A stretch of 64,000 nt of DNA from Salinarimonas sp. (GCF_040111675.1 NZ_CP157794.1:4758444-4822443); one strand, 5' to 3'. Positions 52,168 through 61,836 are shown, numbered from the stretch's first letter. Numbers and translations: made by a program. The notes: a model not told the origin generated them from the letters alone.

Positions 52168-52788
52168 TCACGCCCCGTGCTTCGCTCTCAGCGCCGCGAC
52201 GTCCTCCCCCGCCGCGGCGAGCTTCTCCTCCGCCTGGGCGCGCACGGCGCGGGCGAAGGCGGCGAGCGTGGGGTCGTGGGCCGAGGGCGCGTCCATCTTG
52301 GTGTAGACGAGGTCGCGCTCGAGCGGCTCCCACGTGGCGAGGTCGGCGAGGTTGTGCTGGACCTGGACCTCGAGGTTGTCGAGCGCCCGCGCGAAGCGCG
52401 CCTCCGGCGTCGCCCCGTCCTCGAATTCCCGCCAGAGAGCCGCGATTTCCGCGCCGACGTCCTCGGGGAGCATCGCCCGGATCTCGTCCATGGCGGCGGC
52501 CTCGGCCCGCGCCTTCGCCGCCTTGCGCGCGCTCACCTCGAAGGACGGGATGTCGCCGACGAGAACCTCGGCGATGTCGTGGACGACGACGAGCTTCAGC
52601 GTGTGGGCGAGATCGACCGGATGCGCGAGCCGGCGATGCAGCGCGATCGCCATCAGCGCCATCATCCAGGTGTGCTCCGCCACGCTCTCCCGGCGTCCGT
52701 CGGCGAGCCAGGAATGGCGCATCTCGCGCTTGAGCCGCTCGGCGAGACCGAGGAAGGCGAGAATGCGGGAGAGGTCGTCGTCGGGCAT
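52168..52788 (-). CDS. HD-domain phosphohydrolase (YfbR-like)
   Basis: A 206-aa HD-superfamily protein of the 5'-nucleotidase/YfbR group. The metal ligands are seen as RHSWLAD and ESVAEHTWMMA (His), VVVHDIAEVLVGD (HD) and LDNLEVQ (Asp). Such enzymes dephosphorylate deoxynucleoside monophosphates. Start at 52788 (MPDDDL) puts the first helix in register; a longer frame has no ribosome site. It converges with the binding-protein gene (22 bp). Confidence 0.85.
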   Translation of the reverse strand: MPDDDLSRILAFLGLAERLKREMRHSWLADGRRESVAEHTWMMALMAIALHRRLAHPVDLAHTLKLVVVHDIAEVLVGDIPSFEVSARKAAKARAEAAAMDEIRAMLPEDVGAEIAALWREFEDGATPEARFARALDNLEVQVQHNLADLATWEPLERDLVYTKMDAPSAHDPTLAAFARAVRAQAEEKLAAAGEDVAALRAKHGA

Positions 52789-52869
52789 GCGGGGGCTCGG
52801 GCGGGTCGCGTTCAGCGGGCGCGCGAGCCTCGCCCGATCGCCGGGCCGAGGCAACCCCGACGTTCGCCC

Positions 52870-53889
52870 TCAGTGCGTGACGACCCGCGACCCCTGGCGC
52901 ATGGTCGGATGGCGCGCGGCGCGGCGCGCCCGCATGGGCCGCGAGGCGCGCCAGGCGGAATAGCGCGCGTCCTGCGGCGAGCGCGTCTGCGGCCCGCGGT
53001 CGCGGCCGACGCCGAGCGCGTAGGCGAGGCCGGCGACGAGGAGGCCCGCGCCGGCAGCCAGCGCGGCGGCGGCGACGGGGTGGATCTGCGCCTCGAGCGC
53101 GAGGCTCGTCTCGCGGCGCGGCGTGGCCCGCCCCATCCGCCGCGCCAGGCCCGGCGCGATCTCGCCGAGCGCGCCGGCGGCGAACCCGCCCGCGCCGACG
53201 ACGAGCGTGCGCCGGCGATGCTCCACGGCGAACAGCACCGCCCGGGCGACGACGGCGGGATCGTAGGCCGGTCCCTCCTCCGCGGCGTGGGCGGCGGGCG
53301 CGCCCTCGCCGACGGCGCTCGGCTTGACCAGCGTCACCGAGACCGGCGCGCCCTGCGCCTCCAGCTCGCGGCGAAGGCCGCCGGCGAAGGCCTCGATCGC
53401 GCCGCGCGCCGCGCCGTAGGGGGCGTGCCGGGCGAGCGCGCGGTCGGCGAAGGCGCCGCCGACGACGACGATGGCGCCGCCGCGCCGGCGCAGGTGCCGC
53501 GCCGCCTCGATGGCGCCGTGCGCGGCGCTCCAGTAGAGCGTGTCGAACAGGAGCCGCTGGTCCGAAGCGGGGGCGACGAGGGCGTCCCCGGCGGTGACGC
53601 TCGGCGCGGTCGAGATCCAGGCGTCGAAACCGCCGAAGGCGGCCTGCGCCACCTGCGCGACCCGGCGCGCCTCCTCCGGCTCGGAGACGTCCGCCTCCAC
53701 GGTGACGACGCGCGCGCCCCGCGCGCCGAGCTCGCTCGCGATCCGGGTCAAGGCGCCGCCGTTGCGGGCGGCGAGGACGAGCCGCGCCCCGCGGGCGGCG
53801 GCCTCGCGCGCGACCGCGAGGCCGATCCCGCCCGACGCTCCGGTGATCACCAGGATCTGATGCGCGATCGGCTTGAGGCTGACGGTCAT
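52870..53889 (-). CDS. Short-chain dehydrogenase with C-terminal membrane anchor
   Basis: A 339-aa SDR: TGASGGIG (residues ~17-24), AARNGG favouring NADP(H), and an active-site region HAPYGAARGAIEAFA (YGAAR, where Lys of YxxxK is Arg). An extra C-terminal part has a hydrophobic helix (~275-295, VAAAALAAGAGLLVAGLAYAL) and a basic tail. The Lys-to-Arg change and membrane anchor resemble the DltE/oxidoreductase-like SDRs of Hyphomicrobiales. It diverges from an MFS gene by 193 bp. Confidence 0.82.
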   Translation of the reverse strand: MTVSLKPIAHQILVITGASGGIGLAVAREAAARGARLVLAARNGGALTRIASELGARGARVVTVEADVSEPEEARRVAQVAQAAFGGFDAWISTAPSVTAGDALVAPASDQRLLFDTLYWSAAHGAIEAARHLRRRGGAIVVVGGAFADRALARHAPYGAARGAIEAFAGGLRRELEAQGAPVSVTLVKPSAVGEGAPAAHAAEEGPAYDPAVVARAVLFAVEHRRRTLVVGAGGFAAGALGEIAPGLARRMGRATPRRETSLALEAQIHPVAAAALAAGAGLLVAGLAYALGVGRDRGPQTRSPQDARYSAWRASRPMRARRAARHPTMRQGSRVVTH

Positions 53890-54082
53890 AAGCGCCCCCT
53901 TTCGACGTGTCGTGGACCTGCAATCGGCGGGAAACGGACGCCGCCGACGGCCGGTTCCGGACACGGTCGGCACGGCCATCAACAGACGTGATGGGGGCCA
54001 TTCCGAAACGGCGCTTTGCCGCGGCCGGGCATGGCGTATGCTGCGTGCGCTGTCGTCCCGTTCCCGTCGGAGCCCCGCCCGC

Positions 54083-55321
54083 ATGTCCGCCCCCGCCGCC
54101 GCGCCGCGCCCCAGCCGCGTCGCACCCGAGATCGTCATCGCCGCGGGATGCCTGATCGCGCTCGTCACCTTCGGGCCGCGGGCGTCGGCGGGCCTGTTCC
54201 AGGTGCCGATGACGACGGATTACGGCTGGGGGCGCGACGTCTTCGGGCTCGCCATCGCCATCCAGAACCTGCTCTGGGGCGTCGGCCAGCCTTTCGCGGG
54301 GGCGATCGCCGACCGGTTCGGGACCGTGCGCGTCCTCATCGGCGGCGCACTGCTCTACGCCGCCGGGCTCCTGGTCATGGCCTGGGCCTCGACGCCGGCC
54401 ATGCTCCACATCGGCGGCGGCATCCTCATCGGCTTCGGCCTCGCCGGCGCCTCGTTCAACCTCGTGCTCGGCGCCTTCGGCAAGCTCCTGCCGGAGGAAT
54501 GGCGGCCGATGGCCTTCGGCATGGGCACCGCGGCGGGCTCCTTCGGCCAGTTCCTGTTCCCGCCCATCGGCAACGCGCTGATCTCGGCGGTGGGCTGGCA
54601 GGACGCGCTCGTCTGGTTCGCGGCGATCATGCTGATCGTGCTGCCGCTCTCGCTCGCCCTCGCCACGCGCGCCCAGGGCGCCGGGGCGGCGAAGGACGAA
54701 GGACCGAAGCAATCGATCGCGCAGGCGCTGGCGGAGGCGTTCCGCCACCGCTCCTACGTGCTGCTGGTGACGGGCTTCTTCACCTGCGGCTTCCAGCTCG
54801 CCTTCATCACCGCGCACCTGCCGGCCTACCTGAAGGATGCCGGCCTCTCGGCCTCGATCGGCGGCTGGACGCTCGCCGTCATCGGCCTCGCCAACGCGGT
54901 GGGCTCGCTCGGCGCCGGCTGGCTCTCGACGCGCATGCCCAAGCGCTACATCCTCGCCTGGATCTATCTCGGGCGCGCCGTCGCCATCGCGGCCTTCATC
55001 CTGATGCCCGCCTCGCCCGCCTCGGCCATCCTGTTCGGGATCACGATCGGCCTCCTGTGGCTCTCCACCGTGCCGCCGACCTCGGCCCTGGTGATGGTGA
55101 TGTTCGGCACGCGCTACATGGCGATGCTCTACGGCTTCGCCTTCTTCTCCCACCAGCTCGGCGGCTTCTTCGGCGTCTGGCTCGGCGGCATCCTCTACGA
55201 GGCGACCGGCGGCTACGCGCTCGTCTGGTGGCTGTCGGTGGCGCTGGGGATCGCGTCCGCGCTGATCAACCTGCCGATCGTGGAGAAGCCGGTGGCGCGG
55301 CTGGCGGCGAAGCCGGCGTGA
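54083..55321 (+). CDS. MFS transporter (OFA/MCT-like)
   Basis: A 412-aa major facilitator with twelve hydrophobic segments, the loop 2-3 motif GAIADRFGTVRVLI and the segment GLFQVPMTTDYGW after helix 1, as in oxalate/formate antiporter-like MFS proteins. The central loop (ATRAQGAGAAKDEGPKQ) splits the two halves. Transported anion unknown. Start at 54083 follows a GGAG 8 nt upstream. Confidence 0.88.
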   Translation: MSAPAAAPRPSRVAPEIVIAAGCLIALVTFGPRASAGLFQVPMTTDYGWGRDVFGLAIAIQNLLWGVGQPFAGAIADRFGTVRVLIGGALLYAAGLLVMAWASTPAMLHIGGGILIGFGLAGASFNLVLGAFGKLLPEEWRPMAFGMGTAAGSFGQFLFPPIGNALISAVGWQDALVWFAAIMLIVLPLSLALATRAQGAGAAKDEGPKQSIAQALAEAFRHRSYVLLVTGFFTCGFQLAFITAHLPAYLKDAGLSASIGGWTLAVIGLANAVGSLGAGWLSTRMPKRYILAWIYLGRAVAIAAFILMPASPASAILFGITIGLLWLSTVPPTSALVMVMFGTRYMAMLYGFAFFSHQLGGFFGVWLGGILYEATGGYALVWWLSVALGIASALINLPIVEKPVARLAAKPA

Positions 55322-55325
55322 GGAG

Positions 55326-55916
55326 TCACTCGCGCGCGTCGCGGGAGGCCGGGGCCGCGGGCGCGGTCTCGGCCGGCACGGCGGTCGCCGCCGCGACCTC
55401 GCTGTGCACGAGCTCGCGCATCTGCGCGCCGAAATCGTAGACCGCCGGGAACGAGGCGGCCATCACCGCCAGCACCGCGACCATGACGCCCGCGACGACC
55501 CAGGTATGCGTGCGCGACGCGCGCGCCTCCGCGTGCACCTCGGCCCGCAGGGAGGAGAGCTCGCCGCGAAAGGTGTTGCTCTCGCCGCGCAGCTCGCTGC
55601 GGACCGAACCGATCTCGACGCGGACCGAACCGATCTCGGTGCGGAGCTCGTCGCGGATGGAGCCGATCTCGCTGCGGACCTCGTCTCGGACCGAACCGAC
55701 CTCGCTGCGCACCGAGTTGATGTCGCCGCGGACGGAGCCGATGTCGCCGCGCAGCGAATGCACCTCGCCGCGGATGGAATTCACCTCGTCGCGCGTGAAC
55801 TGAAGCTGCGCGATGATGACGTCGAGCTTGCCCTCGACGCGCGCGAAGTTTCCGTCCGTCCGCGCTTCGCTCGCGGCGATCATGGCCGCGGTCTCCTCGC
55901 GCGTCGGCGCCGTCAT
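55326..55916 (-). CDS. Membrane-anchored coiled-coil protein with heptad DNA repeats
   Basis: A 196-aa protein: residues ~30-115 are a continuous coiled coil of seven-residue units of the form (S/E)(V/I)R(S/D/G)E(V/I)x. A single transmembrane helix follows (~135-155, WVVAGVMVAVLAVMAASFP), then a short Ala/Pro-rich tail. The ATG at 55916 was chosen since GAGGGAG lies 8 nt upstream; an earlier ATG at 55943 has none. The coil is encoded by near-identical 21-bp repeats. Function unknown. Confidence 0.78.
   Translation of the reverse strand: MTAPTREETAAMIAASEARTDGNFARVEGKLDVIIAQLQFTRDEVNSIRGEVHSLRGDIGSVRGDINSVRSEVGSVRDEVRSEIGSIRDELRTEIGSVRVEIGSVRSELRGESNTFRGELSSLRAEVHAEARASRTHTWVVAGVMVAVLAVMAASFPAVYDFGAQMRELVHSEVAAATAVPAETAPAAPASRDARE
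55580..55800 (-). repeat. Tandem 21-bp repeats encoding a heptad coiled coil
   Basis: About ten imperfect 21-bp units in frame. Two adjacent ones, 55600-55620 and 55621-55641, start with the same CGGACCGAACCGATCTCG and differ only at two of their last three bases. Likely to vary in copy number by slippage. Confidence 0.75.
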
Positions 55917-56117
55917 CGCCTGCTCCCTCGCCGCCTGCGCCATCGCCCCCGCCAGCCCCGTGAACGTCGTCTGTCGACCGAAGCACAGCTCGAGCGGGAT
56001 TGCAACGAATAGTGAACGGCAATCCAGCGCAGGTGATCGCGCACCCCCCTTGCCCTCGCCGCGCCCGCGGTGTGAACTCGCGCGACCCGTCAACGCCGAA
56101 CCTCGCGGAGAAGCCCC

Positions 56118-57095
56118 ATGCGCGCCGTCGTCATCGAGAAGACCGAAACCGGCACCGAGGCCGCGCTGAAGGACTTTCCCGAGACGGAGCTGATGGAGGG
56201 CGACGTCACCGTGCGGGTGACCCACTCGACCGTGAACTACAAGGACGGGCTCGCCCTTCTCGGCAAGGCGCCCGTCGTGCGCCGCTTCCCGATGATCGGG
56301 GGAATCGACGCCGCCGGGACGGTCGAGACGTCGACCCATCCCGCCTGGAAGCCGGGCGACGCCGTCGTGCTCACGGGCTGGGGCGTGGGCGAGACGCATC
56401 TCGGCGGCTACGCGGAGACGCTGCGCGTGCCGGGCGACTGGCTCGTGCCGCTCCCCGACGGCATGAGCGCCGCGCAGGCGATGGCGATCGGCACGGCGGG
56501 GCTGACGGCGGCGCTCTGCGTGCTGGCGCTCGAGCGCCATGGGCTGACGCCCGACGCCGGGCCGGCGCTCGTGACCGGCGCGGCCGGCGGGGTCGGCTCG
56601 GTCGCCGTGGCGCTCCTCGCCGCATCCGGCTGGCGCGTGATCGCCGCGACGGGCCGGCCCGAGGAGGAGGGCTACCTGAAGGGCCTCGGTGCGGCCGAGA
56701 TCCTGCCGCGCGCCGAGCTGACCGGGCCGGGCAAGCCATTGGCGAAGGCGCGCTGGGCGGCGGGCGTCGACACGGTCGGCGGGACGATGCTCGCCAACGC
56801 GCTCTCGATGACCATGGCCGACGGCGCGATCGCCGCCTGCGGCAATGCCGGCGGCATGGACCTGCCGACCTCGGTCGCGCCCTTCATCCTGCGCGGCGTC
56901 GCGCTGCTCGGCGTCAATTCCGTCCCGGCGCCGATCCCGCTCCGGCGGCAGGCCTGGGACCGCCTGGCCCGCGATCTCGACACGGACGCCTTCGCCGCGA
57001 TGACGACGACGATCCCTCTCGAAGGCGTCTTCGACGCGGCGCGCGACATCCTCGCCGGCAAGGTGCGCGGGCGCGTCGTCGTCGAGATCGGCTGA
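56118..57095 (+). CDS. acuI: Acrylyl-CoA reductase-type MDR oxidoreductase (AcuI/YhdH)
   Basis: A 325-aa zinc-independent medium-chain reductase. The N-terminal STVNYKDGLALLGKAPVVRRFPMIGGIDAAG block and the Rossmann motif VTGAAGGVGSVAVALL (residues ~153-170) fit AcuI/YhdH, which reduces acryloyl-CoA with NADPH. GGAGAAG lies 6-7 nt before the ATG. It precedes a Bcr/CflA transporter by 42 bp and may share a transcript with it. Confidence 0.88.
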   Translation: MRAVVIEKTETGTEAALKDFPETELMEGDVTVRVTHSTVNYKDGLALLGKAPVVRRFPMIGGIDAAGTVETSTHPAWKPGDAVVLTGWGVGETHLGGYAETLRVPGDWLVPLPDGMSAAQAMAIGTAGLTAALCVLALERHGLTPDAGPALVTGAAGGVGSVAVALLAASGWRVIAATGRPEEEGYLKGLGAAEILPRAELTGPGKPLAKARWAAGVDTVGGTMLANALSMTMADGAIAACGNAGGMDLPTSVAPFILRGVALLGVNSVPAPIPLRRQAWDRLARDLDTDAFAAMTTTIPLEGVFDAARDILAGKVRGRVVVEIG

Positions 57096-57137
57096 GCCCG
57101 TACAGACAAAGCCGCCGCCCGGGGCTAGAGGAGCGGC

Positions 57138-58349
57138 ATGCGCTCCGCTCCCTTCCGGCTGCGGCCGGACACGCTCGCCCTCACCGCGACCCTCGCGCTG
57201 CTCACATCGCTGGGGCCGCTGTCGACCGACATGTACCTGCCGGCCCTGCCGGCGATCGCGGCGTCGCTCGAGGCGACGACGGCCGAGACCCAGGCGACGC
57301 TCTCGGGCTTCCTCGTCGGCTTCGCCTGCGGCCAGTTCATCTACGGCCCGCTCTCGGACCGGATCGGCCGCAAGCCGCTCCTCGTCGCGGGGCTCGCGCT
57401 CTTTCTGCTGGCCACGGCGGCCTGCGCTCTGGCGCCCTCGATCGAGGCGCTGTCGGCGGCGCGCTTCGTGCAGGCGCTCGGCGCGTCGGGGCCGATCGTG
57501 CTCGCCCGCGCCATCGTGCGCGATCTCTACGAGGGCCCGCGCGCCGGGCGGGAGCTCTCGCGGATGGGGACGATCATGGGACTCGTGCCGGCGCTGGCGC
57601 CGATCCTCGGCGGGCTGATCTTCGCGGCCTTCGGCTGGCGGGCGATCTTCTCGGCGATCGCCGTCGGCGGCGTCCTCCTCGCCTTCCTCGTGGTGGCGGC
57701 CCTGCCGGAGACGCTGCGCGCCCGCGATCCCGCCCCGCTCTCGCTCCTCGCCATCCTGCGCGGCTTTCGCGACCTCCTGCGCCACCCGGCCTACCGGAGC
57801 TACGTGGCGCTGACGACGCTGACCTATTCCGGCCTGTTCGCCTTCATCTCGGGCTCGAGCTTCGTCCTTCAGGGCGCCTACGGCCTCTCCGAGATCGCCT
57901 TCGCCTTCTCCTTCGCGCTGATGGTGGCGGGCTTCATCGCGGGAACGCTCGTGGCGCAGCGGGTCGTTCCCGGACGCGGGCTCGACGGCACGATCGCGCT
58001 CGGCGTCGCGGCGCAGGCGACGGGCGGGGCCCTGATGCTCGCCCTCGCGCTGATCGGGACGGGCTCGTCCTTCGAGATCACCGGCCCGATGGCGCTCTAC
58101 GCGCTCGGCGTCGGGCTGACCATGCCGCAATCGCTGGCGGCCGCGATGCAGCCCTTCCCCGAGCGGGCGGGCGCGGCCTCCTCGCTGATGGGCATCAGCC
58201 AGATGTCGGTCGCGGCGCTGGTCGGCATCGGGCTCGCGGCCGCGGTGGCGCGCACGCCGCTCGCGCTGCCGATGGGCATCGCGCTCCTCGGCGCGCTGGC
58301 GGCCGTCGTCTTCGCCCTCTCGCGCGGAGCGCGCGCGGCGCGTCAGTAG
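57138..58349 (+). CDS. Bcr/CflA-family multidrug MFS transporter
   Basis: A 403-aa drug:H+ antiporter with twelve hydrophobic segments. The family signature is clear: STDMYLPALPAIAASLEAT, FLVGFACGQFIYGPLSDRIGRKPLL (MFS motif A) and ARAIVRDLYEG. The 3' end overlaps the convergent PBP1A gene by 7 bp. Export of bicyclomycin-like or other compounds is the family role; actual substrate unknown. Confidence 0.9.
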   Translation: MRSAPFRLRPDTLALTATLALLTSLGPLSTDMYLPALPAIAASLEATTAETQATLSGFLVGFACGQFIYGPLSDRIGRKPLLVAGLALFLLATAACALAPSIEALSAARFVQALGASGPIVLARAIVRDLYEGPRAGRELSRMGTIMGLVPALAPILGGLIFAAFGWRAIFSAIAVGGVLLAFLVVAALPETLRARDPAPLSLLAILRGFRDLLRHPAYRSYVALTTLTYSGLFAFISGSSFVLQGAYGLSEIAFAFSFALMVAGFIAGTLVAQRVVPGRGLDGTIALGVAAQATGGALMLALALIGTGSSFEITGPMALYALGVGLTMPQSLAAAMQPFPERAGAASSLMGISQMSVAALVGIGLAAAVARTPLALPMGIALLGALAAVVFALSRGARAARQ

Positions 58350-60538
58350 ATCCCGAAGATCCGCTCGATGAAGCCCGGCTCGGTGGGGCGCTGCCAGTCG
58401 GAGTTCTCGTTGGCGAGCGGCGCGGGCGGTCCGCCGGCCACCGGCACCCCGGGGAAGAGCTCCTGCGGCGCCTGCCAGCCGCCGCCGGGCAGCGCGACCG
58501 GCGTCTCTGGCCCGAGCGCCGCGCTCATCGTCCGGCTCCAGATCGCGACCGGCAGGTTGCCGCCGGACGCACGCCGGGTCGGCGTGCCGTCGTCGTTGCC
58601 GACCCACACGCCGGTGACGAGCGCGCCGGTATAGCCCACGAACCAGGCATCGCGGAAGTTCTGGCTGGTGCCGGTCTTGCCCGCGGCCTCCCAGCCGGGC
58701 AGCTCGGCGCGGCGCCCGGTGCCGATGGTCAGCGTCTCGCGCATCATGGCGTTCATCATCGCGACGTGCCGCGGCTCGACAACGCGGCCGAGGCCCACCG
58801 CGCCGCGGCGATAGAGGATCGGCCCGTCGGCGGAATGAATCTCGGAGATCACGTAGGGGATCACGCCCTCCCCGCCATTGGCGAAGGCGGCGTAGGCGCC
58901 GGTGAGCTCGAGGGGCGTCACCTCGGAGGTGCCGAGCGCGATCGAGGCGTTGCTCTCCATCGGCGAGGCGACGCCGAGGCGCTGGGCCGTGCGCACCACC
59001 TCGCGCGGGCCGACCTCGGCCGCGAGCTGCGCCGCGATCGTGTTGAGCGAGAGCGCCAGCGCCTCGCGCAGGGGGACGGGGCCGCGGAAGTCGCGCGAAT
59101 AGTTCTCCGGCTCCCAGTTGCCGATGCGCACCGGCTGGTCGACACGGATCGTGTCCGGCGTGAGCCCCGCTTCGAGCGCGGCGAGATAGACGAAGGGCTT
59201 GAAGGCCGAGCCCGGCTGGCGCCTGGCCTGGGTGGCGCGGTTGAACTGGCTTGCAGCATAGTCGCGCCCGCCGACGAGGGCGACGATGGCGCCGTCGGGG
59301 CGCATGGAGACCACCGCGCCCTGAGCCACGCCGTAACGCTCGCCCTCGGCGGCGAGCTCGGCGTCGAGCGCTTCCTCGGCGGCGGACTGGATGCGCGGGT
59401 CGATCGTGGTCATCACCACGATGTCGGTCTCCACCGTGCCGATGAAGTCGTCGAGCACGTCCATGACGTAGTCGGCGGCGTAGTTGGCCGTGCCGTTGCC
59501 CTTCGGCCGCGCGGCCGCGGCGGGGCGGGCGAGGGCGGTGGCGAGCTGCGTCTCGCCGATCATGCCCTCCTCGCGCATGGCGCGCAGAACCAGCTCGGCG
59601 CGGGCGCGGGCGCCGGACAGGTTTCGGGTCGGCGCGAGCCGCGAGGGCTGCTGCACGAGGCCCGCCAGCATCGCCGCCTCGGAGAGGGAGACGTCGCGCG
59701 CCGACTTGTCGAAATAGCGCCGCGCCGCCGCCTCGACGCCGTAGGCGCCGGCGCCGAAATAGACGCGGTTCATGTAGAGCTCGAGGATCTCGGCCTTGGC
59801 ATAGGTCCGCTCCAGCCAGAGCGCCAGGATCGCCTCCTGGATCTTGCGCGAGATCGTCCGCTCCTGGGTGAGGAACAGGTTCTTGGCGAGCTGCTGGGTG
59901 AGCGTCGAGCCGCCGTGCAGGCCGCTGTCGCCGCGCAGGTTGGTGACGATCGCGCGGGCGACGCCCTGCGGGTCGATGCCCCAATGCGAGAAGAAGCGCC
60001 GATCCTCGATGGCGACGAAGGCCTGCGGCAGGTAGTCCGGCAGCTCCTCGTAGGGCACGTTCGAGCCGCCGGTCTCGCCGCGATTGGCGAGCAGCGTGCC
60101 GTCGGCGGCGAGGATGGCGATGTTGGGCGGGCGCTTGGGCACCTCGAGCTGGTCGATCGGCGGCAATTGCGTGGCGTGATAGGCGACGATTCCCGCCACC
60201 GCGATCAGCGCCCAGATGCCGAGCACGACGGTGGAATAGAACAGCGAGCCGATCAGCGAGCGCCGTCGGCGCGGCCGCCCGCCGCGGCGTCCCCCGCCGC
60301 GGGAAGGCGGGCGGCGGCCGGGGCCGCGCTCCGGCCCGGCGGCGCGGCGCGGGGCCTTCGCGGCGGAAGGCTTCGCGGCTTTCGCGGAGGAAGGCTTCGC
60401 CCCGGCGCGGCGGCGCCCGGCGGCGGTCGGGCCGCCGGCGCGATCGCTCGGCGAGAGGCGCAGGTCGAGGTCGTCCGCTCGCGGCGCCTCGAAGCCCGGC
60501 TCCCGCCGCCCGCGCCCGCCTCGGTCGAAACCGCCCAT
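58343..60538 (-). CDS. mrcA: Penicillin-binding protein 1A
   Basis: A 731-aa class A PBP. A long basic, low-complexity cytoplasmic N terminus (residues ~1-95) precedes one membrane anchor (~100-122). The GT51 glycosyltransferase holds Glu178 in EDRRFFSHWGID and the GGSTLTQQLAKNLF motif. The transpeptidase holds Ser444-x-x-Lys447 (GSAFKP), SLN (LSLNTIAAQLA) and KTG (GKTGTSQNFRDAWF). It builds and crosslinks septal/lateral peptidoglycan. Start at 60538 has AAAGAGGG 5 nt upstream. Confidence 0.95.
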   Translation of the reverse strand: MGGFDRGGRGRREPGFEAPRADDLDLRLSPSDRAGGPTAAGRRRAGAKPSSAKAAKPSAAKAPRRAAGPERGPGRRPPSRGGGRRGGRPRRRRSLIGSLFYSTVVLGIWALIAVAGIVAYHATQLPPIDQLEVPKRPPNIAILAADGTLLANRGETGGSNVPYEELPDYLPQAFVAIEDRRFFSHWGIDPQGVARAIVTNLRGDSGLHGGSTLTQQLAKNLFLTQERTISRKIQEAILALWLERTYAKAEILELYMNRVYFGAGAYGVEAAARRYFDKSARDVSLSEAAMLAGLVQQPSRLAPTRNLSGARARAELVLRAMREEGMIGETQLATALARPAAAARPKGNGTANYAADYVMDVLDDFIGTVETDIVVMTTIDPRIQSAAEEALDAELAAEGERYGVAQGAVVSMRPDGAIVALVGGRDYAASQFNRATQARRQPGSAFKPFVYLAALEAGLTPDTIRVDQPVRIGNWEPENYSRDFRGPVPLREALALSLNTIAAQLAAEVGPREVVRTAQRLGVASPMESNASIALGTSEVTPLELTGAYAAFANGGEGVIPYVISEIHSADGPILYRRGAVGLGRVVEPRHVAMMNAMMRETLTIGTGRRAELPGWEAAGKTGTSQNFRDAWFVGYTGALVTGVWVGNDDGTPTRRASGGNLPVAIWSRTMSAALGPETPVALPGGGWQAPQELFPGVPVAGGPPAPLANENSDWQRPTEPGFIERIFGIY

Positions 60539-60770
60539 GAAGCCCTCTTTCCGCTCGTCTCGCCGCCCCGGATGCACGCACGTTCCAAGAGAGATAGAAT
60601 GTGGCGGTTTAACGGGGCATGAACGATGCGCGCGCAACCGGCCGCGCCCTCTTGCCCCAGCCCGCCCCGCGGCACGGCCCTTGCCAAGTTCCCGCGGCCT
60701 CGCGAGGATGGGTTCCCGCGCGGTGGGCGTGCCCACGCTTTAGGCAGATGAACAGGCAGGGATAGGCACC
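60539..60770. promoter_or_regulatory. Divergent region between mrcA and the ABC operon
   Basis: 232 bp with no gene. GGCAGGGATAGGCACC precedes the ABC receptor start. A short AT-rich patch around 60590-60612 could hold the mrcA promoter. No operator found. Confidence 0.3.
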
Positions 60771-61787
60771 ATGAAGCTTTCTTCCACCGCGGCGCTCGCG
60801 GCCGCCGCCTCGGCGCTGGCGCTCGCCGCCGGGTCGGCCGCCGCGCAGGACCTGCGCGAGATCCGCTACGGCACGAACTGGGTCGCCCAGGCCGAGCACG
60901 GCGGCTACTACCAGGCGGTCGTCGACGGCACCTACGCGGCCTGCGGCCTCGACGTCGAGATCGTGCCCGGCGGCCCGCAGGCCAACAACCGCATGCTCCT
61001 GCCCGTCGGCCGCATCGACTTCTACATGGGCGGCAACATGATCCAGGCCTTCTCGGCCGTCCAGGAGGAGATCCCGACGCTCGTGGTGGCGGCGAACTTC
61101 CAGAAGGATCCGCAGATCCTGATGTCGCATCCGGGCGTCTACGACACGTTCGAGAGCCTGAAGGACTCGGACAACATCCTCGTCTCCCGCGAGGGTCTCG
61201 CCACCTACTACCAGTGGCTGATCACCGAGCACGGCTTCGACGAGGAGAGCACCAAGCCCTACACCTTCAACCCGGCGCCCTTCATCGCCGACGAGACGGC
61301 GGTGCAGCAGGGCTACCTCACCTCCGAGCCCTACGCCATCGAGAAGGAAGCGGGCTTCACGCCCAACGTCTTCCTGCTGGCGGATCACGGCTTCGACACC
61401 TATTCCACCACGATCGAGACGCGTCGGGAGCTGGTCGAGAACGAGCCCGAGGTGGTGGAGTGCTTCGTGAACGGCTCCGCCATCGGCTGGTACAACTTCC
61501 TCTACGGGGACAATGCGGCCGCGCTCGAGGCGATCAAGGCCGATAATCCCGAGATGACCGACGACAAGCTCGCCTACTCGATCGAGAAGCTGAAGGAATA
61601 CGGCATCGTCGATTCCGGCGACACGCTCGAGATGGGCATCGGCGCCATGACCGACGCGCGCATGAAGAGCTTCTTCGACAAGATGGTCGCGGCGGGCCTG
61701 TTTTCGGCCGATCTCGACTACACCCAGGCCTACACGCTCGACTTCGTCAACCAGAAGGTCGGGATGGAGCTGAAGCCCGCGCAGTGA
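60771..61787 (+). CDS. NMT1/THI5-type ABC substrate-binding protein
   Basis: A 338-aa periplasmic receptor with signal peptide (residues 1-25, GSAAAQ). The mature part shows IRYGTNWVAQAEHGGYYQAVVDGTY and VPGGPQANNRMLLPVGRIDFYMG, typical of the NMT1/THI5-like family that includes pyrimidine (thiamin precursor), taurine and sulfonate receptors. It is the first gene of an SBP-ATPase-permease-amidohydrolase set. Confidence 0.9.
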   Translation: MKLSSTAALAAAASALALAAGSAAAQDLREIRYGTNWVAQAEHGGYYQAVVDGTYAACGLDVEIVPGGPQANNRMLLPVGRIDFYMGGNMIQAFSAVQEEIPTLVVAANFQKDPQILMSHPGVYDTFESLKDSDNILVSREGLATYYQWLITEHGFDEESTKPYTFNPAPFIADETAVQQGYLTSEPYAIEKEAGFTPNVFLLADHGFDTYSTTIETRRELVENEPEVVECFVNGSAIGWYNFLYGDNAAALEAIKADNPEMTDDKLAYSIEKLKEYGIVDSGDTLEMGIGAMTDARMKSFFDKMVAAGLFSADLDYTQAYTLDFVNQKVGMELKPAQ

Positions 61788-61800
61788 CGCGCGACTTTGA

Positions 61801-61836
61801 CGGCCGGCCGCGGGGCGCGCGCTCCGCGACCGGCCG
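61801..61836 (+). terminator. Intra-operon hairpin between receptor and ATPase genes
   Basis: CGGCCGGCCGCGGGG (61801-61815) faces CTCCGCGACCGGCCG (61822-61836), 13 of 15 paired, then GCGTGTTTCCCC. Probably a partial terminator or mRNA 3' end stabiliser that raises receptor over transporter expression; low certainty. Confidence 0.45.

Noticed and set aside
55580..55800. CRISPR-like regular repeats
   Set aside because: Contiguous 21-bp in-frame units without spacers, inside a coiled-coil gene.
55326..60581. 1751-residue minus frame upstream of the coiled-coil gene
   Set aside because: Only the final 196 codons look real; the rest is antisense or out of frame to acuI, the MFS gene and mrcA.
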